Assembly: GCA_028023455.1 (NCBI GenBank)
Contig: JAQFVV010012423.1
Span: forward strand, 2,685,273-2,749,272
Reading direction: 5' to 3'
DNA length: 64,000 bases
Source: Epiperipatus broadwayi
Lineage: Eukaryota; Onychophora; Udeonychophora; Euonychophora; Peripatidae
Position numbers and translations under genes: made by a program. Shown here piece by piece: positions 51,116-64,000 of the stretch (positions are counted from its first letter, which is position 1; every line of letters begins with the position of its first letter). The notes beneath the pieces are model-generated. The model was not told where the DNA came from. It saw only the letters and a program-made list of their open reading frames with translations, and made no database searches.

Positions 51116-51159
51116 CTTTCAGATCATGATTTCAAGCTATTTGCTATCATCAGTGAAAG
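51116..51159 (-). ncRNA. Hammerhead ribozyme in family B, unit 1
   Basis: Minus-strand reading: CTTTCA, CTGATGA, TAGC with loop AAATA and GCTT (outer T-T mismatch), GAA, ATCATGAT as stem III, C17, TGAAAG. Stem I is six Watson-Crick pairs. Compared with family A, the fifth stem I pair has changed from G-C to A-T on both sides and the fourth from G-T to A-T, so pairing has been kept while sequence changed. Predicted cleavage lies between plus-strand positions 51122 and 51121. Confidence 0.75.
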
Positions 51160-51516
51160 ACAGGAATAAGAAACTAGATCTAAACACAAACTCTGAGCAT
51201 TTATGAAACAGTTTTTATTCAGCATGCAAGCGTGAATCTTTTAGATACGTTAATGTCTTCAAACTCAGCATAGCAAGCCAGATAGCTACATGGGTCTGAT
51301 CTCAGTTCAGCATCACCACATAGTAGAAGCCTCTGCAATATACATCATTGCAAGAAATACCTTACATTTATGAAAAACAAAAAACACAAGTTAAAACACT
51401 TGCTAACGCTTGTATTTATGATAACAGATGGCGTTCTACCAAAAACACCGTCAAGCATAGTTTTCTGTTTACATAAACATCAGAGCAAGCATTCACTATC
51501 TCTAACTTTAATTCCA

Positions 51517-51560
51517 CTTTCAGATCATGATTTCAAGCTATTTGTTATAGTCAGTGAAAG
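51517..51560 (-). pseudogene. Hammerhead in family B, unit 2, core mutated
   Basis: Same as unit 1 except that the core reads CTGACTA. Position 7 is free, so the damaging change is G8 to T. G8 is the base thought to act as general acid, so this copy should be inactive. One stem II pair is also lost. Stem I and stem III are unchanged. Confidence 0.75.
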
Positions 51561-51832
51561 ACAGGAATAAGAAACTAGATCTAAACACAAACTCTGAGCA
51601 TTTATGAAACAGTTTCTATTCAGCTTGCAAGCGTGAATCTTTTAGACACGTTAATGTCTTCAAACTCAGCATAGCAAGCCAGATAGCTACATGGGTCTGA
51701 TCTCAGTTCAGCATCACCACATAGTAGAAGCCTCTGCAATATACATCATTGCAAGAAAGACCTCAAATGTACATTTATGAAAAACAAAAAACACAAGTTA
51801 AAAAACTAGTTCTAGTATTTTTATTCCCTAGC

Positions 51833-51874
51833 ACCTCACTGATGATGCTAGAGGCAGAAACCGCGGTCTGAGGT
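51833..51874 (+). ncRNA. Hammerhead ribozyme, third family
   Basis: Stem I ACCTCA (51833-51838) pairs perfectly with TGAGGT (51869-51874). The core CTGATGA is at 51839-51845. Stem II TGC/GCA closes TAGAG (51846-51856), and GAAA is at 51857-51860. Stem III is ACC/GGT, in a self-complementary ACCGCGGT. C17 is 51868, so predicted cleavage is 51868/51869. All core bases are present. It lies 27 bp beyond the truncated third unit of family B but does not share that unit's sequence. Confidence 0.8.
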
Positions 51875-51984
51875 TGAGGGTATTTTTGAAGCTTCATAAG
51901 AGTTTGTTTTTTAACTTACTCTATATATAACAGTTGTAAATAGGAGCTTTATTAAAATTAGGTCATATGACTTGATTTTTTATC

Positions 51985-52722
51985 AATATTACTATATATA
52001 TATTACTTTTTAAAAATCTCCACATATACACTCTAATGCAATTTTTTTATATAATTCTTTTAATTTTCTAACAGTTTCAACTGTCCTGCAGTCTTCATCA
52101 GATCTACAACATTTAAACATATAATCACATAACCATTATTCTATATATATATATATAAATACTATTTTACATTATTATTCCTATATCATATTTTATTTTT
52201 AACCCTATACCTTTAATTCCCTTTTTTTCTAATTATTATTTTCTCATTATTTCTTTACTATTTCTTTCTTTTTATTTTTTCTTTTCTTCCTATCTATCAT
52301 TCTACATTACTCTCTAAAATATTTTTATCACTTTTTTATTTTACTTTTAACACTTTTCTTCTTTTTATTATTTATCTATACTTATTCTTTTAGTAATAAT
52401 TTTTATTCCTGTTCTTATCTTTATTCTTTATTCTCTTTTATAATTTACTTATTTAATTTACTCACTTTTTGGAAGCTAAAATCATGCCATGTAATAGTTA
52501 TATTTTCATTTGATTACTTTTAAACTAAAAGTGGAATTGCTATTAGAGTAGTAAATGCAAAAGTCAGTTAGATATTATTTATCTGTACTTATTTTTTTAT
52601 TAATAATTTTTATTCCTATTCCTGCAGGACAATCAAAACTGTTAGAAAATCAAAGGAATTACATAAAAAATTTTGCATTAAAGTATATATATATTTATAA
52701 AAAGTAATGTATATGGATATAT
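51985..52722. repeat. Inverted repeat with ~105-bp arms around ~530 bp
   Basis: The left part (51985-52090) matches the reverse complement of 52617-52722 at roughly 85 percent: the TACTTTTTA, ATGCAA, CTAACAGTTT and TCCTGCAG blocks. The interior holds a C/T-rich tract and a direct duplication of TATTTATCT...TTTTTATTCCT (about 52372-52420 and 52577-52622). The right arm ends just past a (TA)n. Confidence 0.65.
52075..52101 (-). repeat. Hammerhead-like core without stem I
   Basis: The minus strand reads CTGATGA, an extra A, stem II GACTG/CAGTT closing CAGGA, then GAAA. The catalytic core bases are intact. No downstream sequence pairs with the stem I strand AGAT, and no cleavage triplet is evident. 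It is similar to the decayed core at 30093-30127. Confidence 0.5.
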
Positions 52723-52995
52723 GAAGGAATGAAAAAAAAGTAAAAGAGAAGATATAAGAATAACTTGGTTTATATAACAAATAGTAAGCTTTTGATGGTT
52801 TTATATGAATTTATATAGATTTTGTAATGTCTAATCATTATATTTATCTATCTTGTGGCTATCTTATTTAAAGTTATTGAGTTAAGACACTTTTTTCATA
52901 TTATATTACATGTAGAGATGCATGAGCCATACATATAAAATAATGAAAATATAATAAGAAATGGAATCACTATTATTTAACATTTACTATAGGTA
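52723..52995. other. AT-rich DNA without recognisable genes
   Basis: Nothing supported. Confidence 0.5.
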
Positions 52996-53198
52996 GTAAT
53001 TATACATATGCGATTTTTTCGTATGCGTTAGTGAAGCTGTAATTATACTATAATGTTTAATATGCCTGCTTAACACTTTCGAGATTTAGTATTCTAATAT
53101 CATACTCATCTCCAAAGCGCTAAGCAGGCATATTAAACATTATTGTATAATTACAGCTTCACTAACGCATGCGAAAATAATCGCATATATATAATTAC
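52996..53198. repeat. MITE-like inverted repeat, ~203 bp
   Basis: It begins GTAATTATA and ends TATATAATTAC. The arms (about 52996-53075 and 53120-53198) are about 90 percent reverse complementary, including GTTAGTGAAGCTGTAATTAT and TAATGTTTAATATGCCTGCT. The centre also pairs partly (CTTTCGAGAT / CTTTGGAGAT). Length, termini and AT-rich target are like a small DNA-transposon derivative, but no target duplication longer than TA is evident. Confidence 0.75.
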
Positions 53199-54109
53199 AA
53201 TTTTTATTGGTGAAGGAAAAAACAATTTATTATATAGGTAGTAATGTTTATATACCATATTATGACATTGATTTGCTATTTACTTACAAAGTTAGAAGTA
53301 CTTTAAATTTAAGAAAGGAAGACCAATTTAATCATTCTTACAACTTAAGATAATTAAATTTGGTTTAAGCAGATTTTCTACTTAAAATTGTATGCTTAAT
53401 ATTATTAAAAAAAAAAAAAACTACATTTACATATCGATATATTTAATTTTAAGTTCAGTTTCATGCAGTTAAAGCTGAAATATTAAACGCACATGATTAA
53501 AATATTACTATTTTAATTAAATAAATGATAATTTATTTATTATTATTTTTATTTTTTATTAATGCAAACAAAATTTGAAACTGTTTATCAATTAATTTGT
53601 CTTTGTAATCTATTTTAGATAAGATTATATCACATTATTCTCATAGATGAATTAGAAATATGAATACATTTATACACATACATTTTATTTATTATTTAAA
53701 ACTCTGAGAATATTTCATAGTTTGTTTAGTTATTATTATAATTTGTGAAGTTTAAAGGAAATGATTTTAAGAAGAAAGAAAATAATTATTTAACCATGAT
53801 ATTTAACTAAACTCTCTATTATATAAGTAAACATATTTATACAGTTTAGATATTTATATAATATATTAGATATTTTTAAATATTTACTTTATCTTAGCAT
53901 GGGTAAATTAAATTCATATACTGTTAATATATTAGATATTTTGTTCAGTTTTTATGTAGTTAGATATAATAAAATACTCGTTGTTATTGAAGCTATACCA
54001 ATACTTGAATACACATAAACTTTACATATACTCCCCTACTGTGAGTCTGATTACTGTGACACTATATATTGTCACAATATATTAATTTGAAATTTTTCAT
54101 TTTTTTTTT
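53199..54109. other. AT-rich DNA without recognisable genes
   Basis: Nothing supported. Confidence 0.5.
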
Positions 54110-54114
54110 CATAT

Positions 54115-54212
54115 GTCATAGCATCGGCCGGGACGCGAACCCATAACGGTCTGCAACCAACTACTTGCTTGCATGGCAGTTGCGATACTTCTCGGCTAAC
54201 AACGCAAGACTA
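54115..54212 (-). repeat. tRNA-like SINE head, minus strand
   Basis: The minus strand has an A-box-like TTAGCCGAGAAG and, 57 bases on, GGGTTCGCGTCCC, a B box with a GGG/CCC T stem. The region is clearly GC-richer than its surroundings. The acceptor ends do not pair well enough for a working tRNA, and the long interval suggests a class with a long variable arm or a SINE. No SINE tail can be delimited. Confidence 0.45.
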
Positions 54213-55327
54213 AACATTTCAGTTTACAATTGTTAATTTTAATTGATTCTTAATTATATTCATAGCAAAAGATTATCTAGGTAAATATATCAAAATTCCG
54301 ATTATACTTTCATTGTTTACATTTTAAAAGTTCATGAAAATCTTCTAATAAACAGGCATGACTATTTATGGGAGAGATTAGTTTAGTTGTAAAAAATATT
54401 AAAAAAATTATATTCTTCCAGTTTTATTTATATAAAATATATCTAATTGACCTTTGCATTTACCACTCTATGGTATCATTCTAGCTTACAACTGCTAATT
54501 TTAATTGTTTATTTACTTAATTACATCTTAACTTAAGTTTAACTAGATAAATACTTTCAATTTTTATATTTATATTAATGTGTATACTTTCTGAGCATTC
54601 AAAATGATTTTCAGAATAAGAGAGTCTAGAGGACAATATATTTAAAATTGGTTATAAAGAAAAAGATTTAGGAAATAAGCTATTTATTTATAATTAAATC
54701 TTATTTAAACTTATTATAAATTTGGAAGTTTAAATATCATGTATAGAGAGACACAGAAATTAATTTTTTATATATCCATATTTGAATGTGTGTTTCGTCA
54801 ATAGAAAGTCAAAAATGTAACTTTAAATTATTCTTTTAAATAATTTTTTTTTAATTAAATAATGTTGGTTTTTTAACTTCAGTTTTAACTAAAAACTTTC
54901 AAAAAAAAAAAAAAAAATTGTTAGACATTTTCATTATCAAGGTTTGTTTTAATTTAAAATATTTTCAAAATAAGAATTAAAATTCATAATGATTTGAAAT
55001 CTGCTGTGAGATAGAATCTAAAACGATGATAATTTTCCATATATGGTTTTAAAAAAATATCAAAAGAGTGTAGAATTATTTTTATCTATTATTATATGCC
55101 ATTGGACAGATGGTTTTGCTTTATTAAGTGCTTAAATGGTGCTTAAAGTCAAAAAAATATTTTAATAATTTTTATTAGTCATTCATTAGACTAGAATTTT
55201 TTTCACTCAATGAATACTATTTCTGTAGTCTAATTTTTACTACACCACTCTCATGTAAGATAGCAACTGGTTTCTATGCACTTTTAACACCTTGAGGTTT
55301 TTTTTTATAAGACTAAAAGCATGAAAA

Positions 55328-55330
<3 letters not shown>
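54213..55330. other. AT-rich DNA without recognisable genes
   Basis: Nothing supported apart from an A-run near 54900. Confidence 0.5.
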
Positions 55331-55381
<51 letters not shown>

Positions 55382-55404
55382 CATTTATATATATATATAT
55401 ATAT
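55331..55404. repeat. (TA)n microsatellite, interrupted once
   Basis: Two TA runs separated by ACATT. The YIYI-type frame across them is an artefact. A decayed hammerhead-type repeat follows directly. Confidence 0.95.
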
Positions 55405-55460
55405 AACCCCAAGATGCACATTCCATGCTCAACCAACAATTATTGGTTGGCTGAAATCAT
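55405..55460 (-). repeat. Strongly decayed relative of the 23.85/50.04-kb hammerhead repeat
   Basis: The minus strand keeps GTGCATCTTGGGGTTAT, a GGAAT remnant of GAAAT and GGTTGAGCAT of stem II, and CCAACC where stem I would be. The CTGATGA core has been lost (CAATAAT). It sits directly beside (TA)n, as its relatives do. Confidence 0.55.
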
Positions 55461-58470
<3,010 letters not shown>

Positions 58471-58473
58471 TTT

Positions 58474-59338
<865 letters not shown>

Positions 59339-59576
59339 ATGTTTCAAAATGCCTTTATGGTCTCAAAAGAATTACAAATTTTGCATTTACATTGTCATTT
59401 TTGATAAGAGTTCTTTCTGGATTTACATATAATTTCCTGGATTGTCCATTATCATTTGAACCCCATTAGCAAATCAAACACTTATAACAGAAGGGAAAAA
59501 ATTGTTGCCAAATTGTCCTTATTGCTAATTTGAAATAAGTTACTTTATAATGTTTAATTTTCCTCAATTTACAATG

Positions 59577-59830
59577 TTCAAGCTATCAAAAGTCCTGTCC
59601 CGGCTGATGGAGAGATAGAGTCTCTTGAACATGCAACAAAGCCCACACTATTTAAAAATTTTGGTAAATCAATTTGTGACCCTGCATAAATTTTGGTTTC
59701 AAACAGTCCCATTGTATGAGGTTTTATTTCCTTGATCCATTGTTTCAACTTAAATATTTTTCCTATTGAATTCAAACCCAGTACATTAAAAGAAGCAATT
59801 TTAATTTTAATTTATAAAGATTTACTTTTT
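59577..59830 (-). pseudogene. LINE endonuclease (APE-type), N-terminal fragment
   Basis: On the minus strand, from about 59812, the sequence reads KIASFNVLGLNSIGKIFKLK, then KPHTMGLFETKI. This is the opening of an APE-type endonuclease: FNVxGLN, then an L-x-ETK strand with the metal-binding glutamate. It stops at 59577 after GTGLLIA. The rest of ORF2 is absent or unrecognisable before the (ATT)n at 59338. Confidence 0.7.
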
Positions 59831-59957
59831 ACTTTGAATTTATTTGAATTTACTTTATTTTAGGCTGTCTATCAATTGTAAATCTTGGGCATCTTTGAAC
59901 TTACTTTCAGTTTCAACATCAGTATATCTGTCCATTCAATACCGTTCTCCTGTGTCA

Positions 59958-60155
59958 TCAAACATAAGCTCTCCTAATTTTAGCTTTTTTTCCTGTTTTC
60001 CTGTTTTTTGAGGGTCTTCCTGGTTTTTTCTTCTGTTCACTATTAACCTGAATAACTTGCTGCATATTTGGCATTATTGTCTGAGTAATCTCAGTATTTG
60101 TATTGTTCCTAGTTCCTTGTTTTTTAGATAATTCCAGTTCTTCATCCAAATTCAT
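59958..60155 (-). pseudogene. Basic linker frame between LINE ORF1 and ORF2
   Basis: A 65-aa frame ending with KKPGRPSKNRKTGKKAKIRR, an AT-hook-like GRP core inside a very basic tail. It lies between the zinc-knuckle ORF1 and the endonuclease. It is probably the C-terminal tail of ORF1 after a frameshift. Confidence 0.45.
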
Positions 60156-60250
60156 ATTCTTTTCATAATATTGCTTCCCATCAACATTTTTTTTTCAATG
60201 TGTGTTTGTCTATATTTTTTTCTAAATCTTTAACCACATACATTTGTATA

Positions 60251-61075
60251 TCATTCTTTTTTTTCTTTTACTTTTGTATTATTTATCTTAAGGTACACTT
60301 TTTCCTCCAACCTTAATGAAGAATCTAGAATCTCACGAATATTACTATCATCATTATTTACATTTGCATTTTCATTTTCTTGCTTATCTGTATTTATATG
60401 TATTTGTATAGAATTTTTTTCCTTTTCACTTCCCTGAGTTCCCACATTCGATGTCAGTATTTGCTTTATATCTCTTTGTTTATAGCTTGTTTTCTTTTCT
60501 AGTCTTTCTTCTGATACATCAAACCCTTTGTTATTTCCATTCTTTGGACAGTCTATAATCAAATGGCTTCTTTCTCCACAGCCAAAGCATTGTGGTCTAA
60601 TCCCTTTAATTTTTAAGTATAATATTGCTCCCTGATCCATAATTTGCCTTGGAATTTCTTCTGGTTTAATATGCTCATGCAGCTTTATCTTAAAATGATA
60701 ACTGTTGGTGTATATAAGTGTGGGTGAATCATTGCACAAGATTTGCTTAATGTATATTACATCCCCAAATGGTTGGACCATACTTTTGAAATCATGAATG
60801 CTAAACCCACAATACGCATTTTTAATGATTCCTGAGCAATAATTTTGCAGATTTTCATCAACAACAATCATTATGTATCCACCAATTGTTTTTATTTGTG
60901 ATTTAAAACTCATTTTTTGATTTTCATTGAAAAATTGTATAGCTATATATCGCGAGTTTGAATGTTCACCTATTTCTGATATTGAATCCCATAAGTTTTT
61001 TTCTGTTAGTTTTTGATACAATAACTCTTTGTGAAATTTATATAACATTAGATTTTTATCTGTAATTGCGAGCAC
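60251..61075 (-). pseudogene. LINE ORF1-like protein with one CCHC zinc knuckle
   Basis: A 274-aa frame. Residues near 165-180 read PQCFGCGERSHLIIDCP, a C-x2-C-x4-H-x4-C knuckle with one arginine in the spacer, preceded by an RRM-like region of about 150 residues. The C-terminal half is rich in asparagine, lysine and glutamate. ORF1 proteins of this kind bind the LINE RNA. The endonuclease of ORF2 follows on the same strand. A diverged homologue is on the plus strand at 62.8-63.9 kb. Confidence 0.78.
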
Positions 61076-61268
61076 TAATGATTTATTAGAAAAGAATTTT
61101 TTTCATATAATTTGTTTGGTATTGTGTTATTAAACTGGATGTTGATTTCTTGAATTTCTTCTTCTGTCCAATTATCTTCAGTTTGTTCTGCTAATTGATT
61201 AGGTGTCTCATCTTCATTTTCTAAACTTAGTTCAAAAATGTCTAAAGAATTGGCTCTCCTAAATCTGC

Positions 61269-61451
61269 CTATATGTCCTTCTCCATTTTTTTGTTCCCTT
61301 GCTGTATAATATTTTCTAAAATTGCTTTTTGTGGTTTCATAGCAGCAATATTTGCATAAGATTTTTTTCCCTTACTGGCTTCTGCAACTGATTTGACATC
61401 TGTATTGTTATTTCTTTTACTAACAATGCAATTGTTATCTGCAGACACCAT
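61269..61451 (-). pseudogene. LINE ORF1 N-terminal fragment
   Basis: A 60-aa frame with KKSYANIAAMKPQKAI, which resembles the NSYAQAAS...VPKNP segment near 63055-63110. It is separated from the 61075 frame by stops around 61080-61265. It begins at ATG 61451. Confidence 0.5.
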
Positions 61452-61660
61452 TTCAACTAGATGACTAGATTTTCTTAGGACAAATTAATAATAAAAAAAC
61501 TTACTTTGTTAACAGCATCTTTTCTTATAATCTGAAAAACGATTATAATTTTCAAAATTATAAGATTTTTAAACTAATAGTTAGATTATGTTTGCCTTTA
61601 ATGAAGTACATTCACGAGCTTTTGTAAGTTAGTTACTACTTATTGACAGCAGGACTGCAT

Positions 61661-61967
<307 letters not shown>

Positions 61968-62115
61968 GATATGAGATAAATATTATGACCCTGTTATACT
62001 TAAATGCAATCAAATAAAAAAATGAAAAAAATATAGAGCAGTGAGAATTTAATTTAATTAATGTTTAAAAATGAAAATATAATTGATGCTTTACTGTTTT
62101 TTTTCTTCTCAGTGC

Positions 62116-62559
62116 TGAAAGTTTATTCATAAAAAAAACAAATACAAATACAGTTAGCAAAAGGTTTACAATGGAGTGATTATATGGTAAATTGAAATTT
62201 CAGGAGCAACATGGTAAGAGGGAGAGGATACAAGTGAAAAGGGAATGGGAGGTCAAAAGGGGAAAGGGTGTGTAGTCCAGGCCAGTCTGAGATGCATGTC
62301 TTTATTGAGCAAGGACCACATGAGTCACAAACAATGATGAAAGTTTATTCATAAAAAAACAAATACAAATACAGTTAAAAAAAGGTTTACAATGGAGTGA
62401 TTATATGGTAAATTGAAATTTCAGGAGCAACATGGTAAGAGGGGGAGGATACAAGTGAAAAGGGAATGGGAAGTGGAAAGGGGAAAGGGTGTGTAGTCCA
62501 GGCCAGTCTGAGATGCATGTCTTTATTGAGCAAACACCACATGAGTCACAAACATTTAA
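62116..62559. repeat. 222-bp tandem duplication next to a LINE
   Basis: Two copies (62116-62337 and 62338-62559), both from TGAAAGTTTATTC, about 95 percent identical. They contain CCAGGCCAGTCTGAGATGCA. The minus strand carries AATAAA in each copy near both ends of the unit. It could be duplicated 5' promoter monomers of the plus-strand LINE that follows, or a duplicated 3' end of a minus-strand LINE. I cannot decide. Confidence 0.85.
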
Positions 62560-62815
62560 ATGATTGAGTCCTATGACAGAGGCTGAGAGGATGAGAGTTG
62601 GAGGACTGCCCAAGTGTCTGTGGGGAGTGGGGTGGGGCTAATTTGGTATCTCTGATTTTGAGAGATTGAATTAGGTTGAATAGCTTTTGATTCACTGAGG
62701 GTATGCTCTGGTCAAAAATAATGCAATTAAAGGTAAAAAGCAATCCCAAAAAATAAATCTGACTAATCATAATGTTGCTCCAAAGAAAACTGGGAACATT
62801 AAAAATTCCTCACCT

Positions 62816-63870
62816 ATGAGGGGAAAAAATCAGCCTGCTACACCTAAGCTTAATGCAAAAACCTCAGCCATCTCTGAATTCTCTAAAAACCTAACCCACA
62901 ATAATTACTCCAAAGATGATGCTACTCATGATTCCCCATCTCAATCTCTGAGTGCAACAAAGTCTGCCAACATTACTCTCATTAATATGCCACATTATAG
63001 AGCCATCCCTTATTACCCATCCTTTCATAACTAACTCCCTAAAAACCACAGCAAGTCTTTACTAATTCCTATGCTCAGGCTGCATCCAGCATTGTACCAA
63101 AAAATCCTAATATAACCACACCACAAACATGCCAAACTGAGCTCCTTCAAAATCTGTGGGGCATTGCTTCAGCCACCTCAGCAACCTTCATTCCTACTAA
63201 ACAACTCTCACCAGAGAATCACACTGTGATCTAACAACACAGTTCCACCATTTCTCCTCAAGTCACTTCATTGCTTCAGTCATTTTGGCAGTTACAGATT
63301 TTCAATGTGGACTCCACAAATTTCCAGCACAGCATCTCTATGAATTTATTAGACTCCACAATCTAACTGATAGTATACATAAAATCCTCACACTTTCCAA
63401 TGATGGCAATAGAGTTTCACAACACAATACAATGTCAAGCCTTCAAAAACAGATTCAAACTTTTACACAATATGTTCCTGATTACAATAGACACCAATAG
63501 ACCATCCATACTTAAGGGGTTTATCAAATACTACCACATAGTGATGGAAAGGCAGCATCTACAAAAATATCTCGAGGTATTCAGACAAGTTACCTCACTT
63601 GACTACCTTAGGGATCCTTTCACCAATGGCCTCACCTTCACCAAGATAGCCTCATTCAATCCATCATTAAAAAGGTCTCTCTCCTGAAAGCCTTCCCACA
63701 ATAATAGCAGCTAACCTATCACCTTTGATCATCTAGATTAAGAGGGATCAGCCCACAATGTTTCACCTGCAGAGACTGCAACCACCTCATTCAGGACTGC
63801 CCTCTAAAAATGCAACTCTTGTTAGAAGAAAAAGGGTCTAAAGCACATATGTGCTCTGCACATCTCCAAT
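62816..63870 (+). pseudogene. LINE ORF1-like remnant with CCHC knuckle, plus strand
   Basis: Several overlapping frames (from 62816, 63285 and 63400) form one broken ORF1. AVTDFQCGLHKFPAQHLYEF lines up with AITDKNLMLYKFHKELLYQK of the minus-strand ORF1, and LQKQIQTF with FKSQIKTI. Near 63757-63812 a frame reads PQCFTCRDCNHLIQDCP, the matching zinc knuckle. Base composition is richer in C than elsewhere. ORF2 would lie beyond the window end. Confidence 0.68.
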
Positions 63871-64000
63871 AGACATGAACCCCCTTTTTCAGCTAACCTC
63901 TCACCTCCATCTATTACCAATTCAACTTTTCAGCATTCATCCACCATCTTACCTTCTAGTAAGACTCCAGATTTCTTTAGGCCACATAATTTTGAATTCA
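63871..64000 (+). other. Continuation of the LINE ORF1 region to the window edge
   Basis: Proline-, serine- and threonine-rich coding-like sequence continues in broken frames to the end. Nothing more precise can be said. Confidence 0.4.

Larger units (their letters stand above)
50960..51806. repeat. Tandem array of a ~401-407-bp hammerhead satellite (family B)
   Basis: Unit 1 is 50971-51371 (401 bp), unit 2 is 51372-51778 (407 bp) and a third is truncated after about 28 bp. A (TA)n precedes unit 1 (about 50959-50970). Units are about 95 percent identical to each other. They share with family A the GAAAAACAAAA start, GTTTACATAAACGTCAGAG, the hammerhead, the TCTTCAAACTCAGC and GGGTCTGAT blocks and the CATTGCAAGAAA end, so the families are homologous but well diverged. 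The 70- and 66-aa plus-strand frames are not genes. Confidence 0.9.

Overview
This window is eukaryotic and strongly AT-rich, from the repeat-dominated part of an invertebrate animal genome. The evidence is long (ATT)n, (TATC)n and (TA)n microsatellites, a mix of LINEs (RTE-like, L1/Tx1-like, CR1/jockey-like), a Ty3/gypsy pol remnant, a Penelope-like fragment, and no intron-exon structure or host protein I can recognise. I cannot name the species or confidently the phylum; an arthropod or a mollusc would both fit. I found no convincing host gene. Almost every long reading frame is a transposon remnant, an antisense shadow or translated microsatellite.

Layout. 1-2.8 kb: broken Ty3/gypsy pol, then a possible LTR. 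5.8-6.7 kb: two LINE tails on opposite strands. 8.4-9.2 kb: (TATC)n arrays. 12.06-12.18 kb: near-perfect palindrome. 13.0-13.5 kb: two (ATT)n runs. 14.9-17.1 kb: first copy (minus) of an unclassified ~2.1-kb repeat; the other two copies lie in tandem at 31.65-33.7 and 34.25-36.3 kb. 18.2-20.2 kb: best-preserved RTE-like LINE, with other pieces at 6.4 and 40.9-42.1 kb. 22-23.3 kb: LTR-like tract. 23.7-24.2 kb: ribozyme-bearing repeat and an inverted repeat. 25.4-28.1 kb: 1-kb repeat (second copy at 37.3-38.2 kb) followed by a decayed gag-like coiled coil. 38.2-39.4 kb: inverted array of a 414-bp repeat. 43.1-44.2 kb: a 725-bp palindrome followed by a Penelope-like C terminus and a ribozyme. 45.5-47.9 kb: L1/Tx1-like LINE (minus). 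50.97-51.9 kb: second tandem array. 58.5-64 kb: three LINE fragments separated by (ATT)n runs.

The most interesting system is a set of hammerhead self-cleaving ribozymes. I read eight motifs by hand in which stems I, II and III can all be drawn around the core (C-U-G-A-N-G-A ... G-A-A-A), counting one with a mutated core. They occur in (a) a 414-bp repeat at 38.2-39.4 kb, (b) its diverged ~401-407-bp relative at 50.97-51.8 kb, (c) a different unit at 51.83 kb, (d) a repeat at 23.85 kb with decayed relatives at 50.04 and 55.41 kb, and (e) directly downstream of a Penelope-like C terminus at 43.9-44.2 kb. In the arrays the predicted cleavage sites are one repeat unit apart, so transcripts would be cut into unit-length RNAs. 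This matches what is known of hammerheads in Penelope-like elements and of animal 'retrozymes' (small tandem repeats giving circular RNAs). The class is therefore known, but these families and their nesting in (TA)n tracts may not be described. All structures were paired by eye and none is computed or tested.
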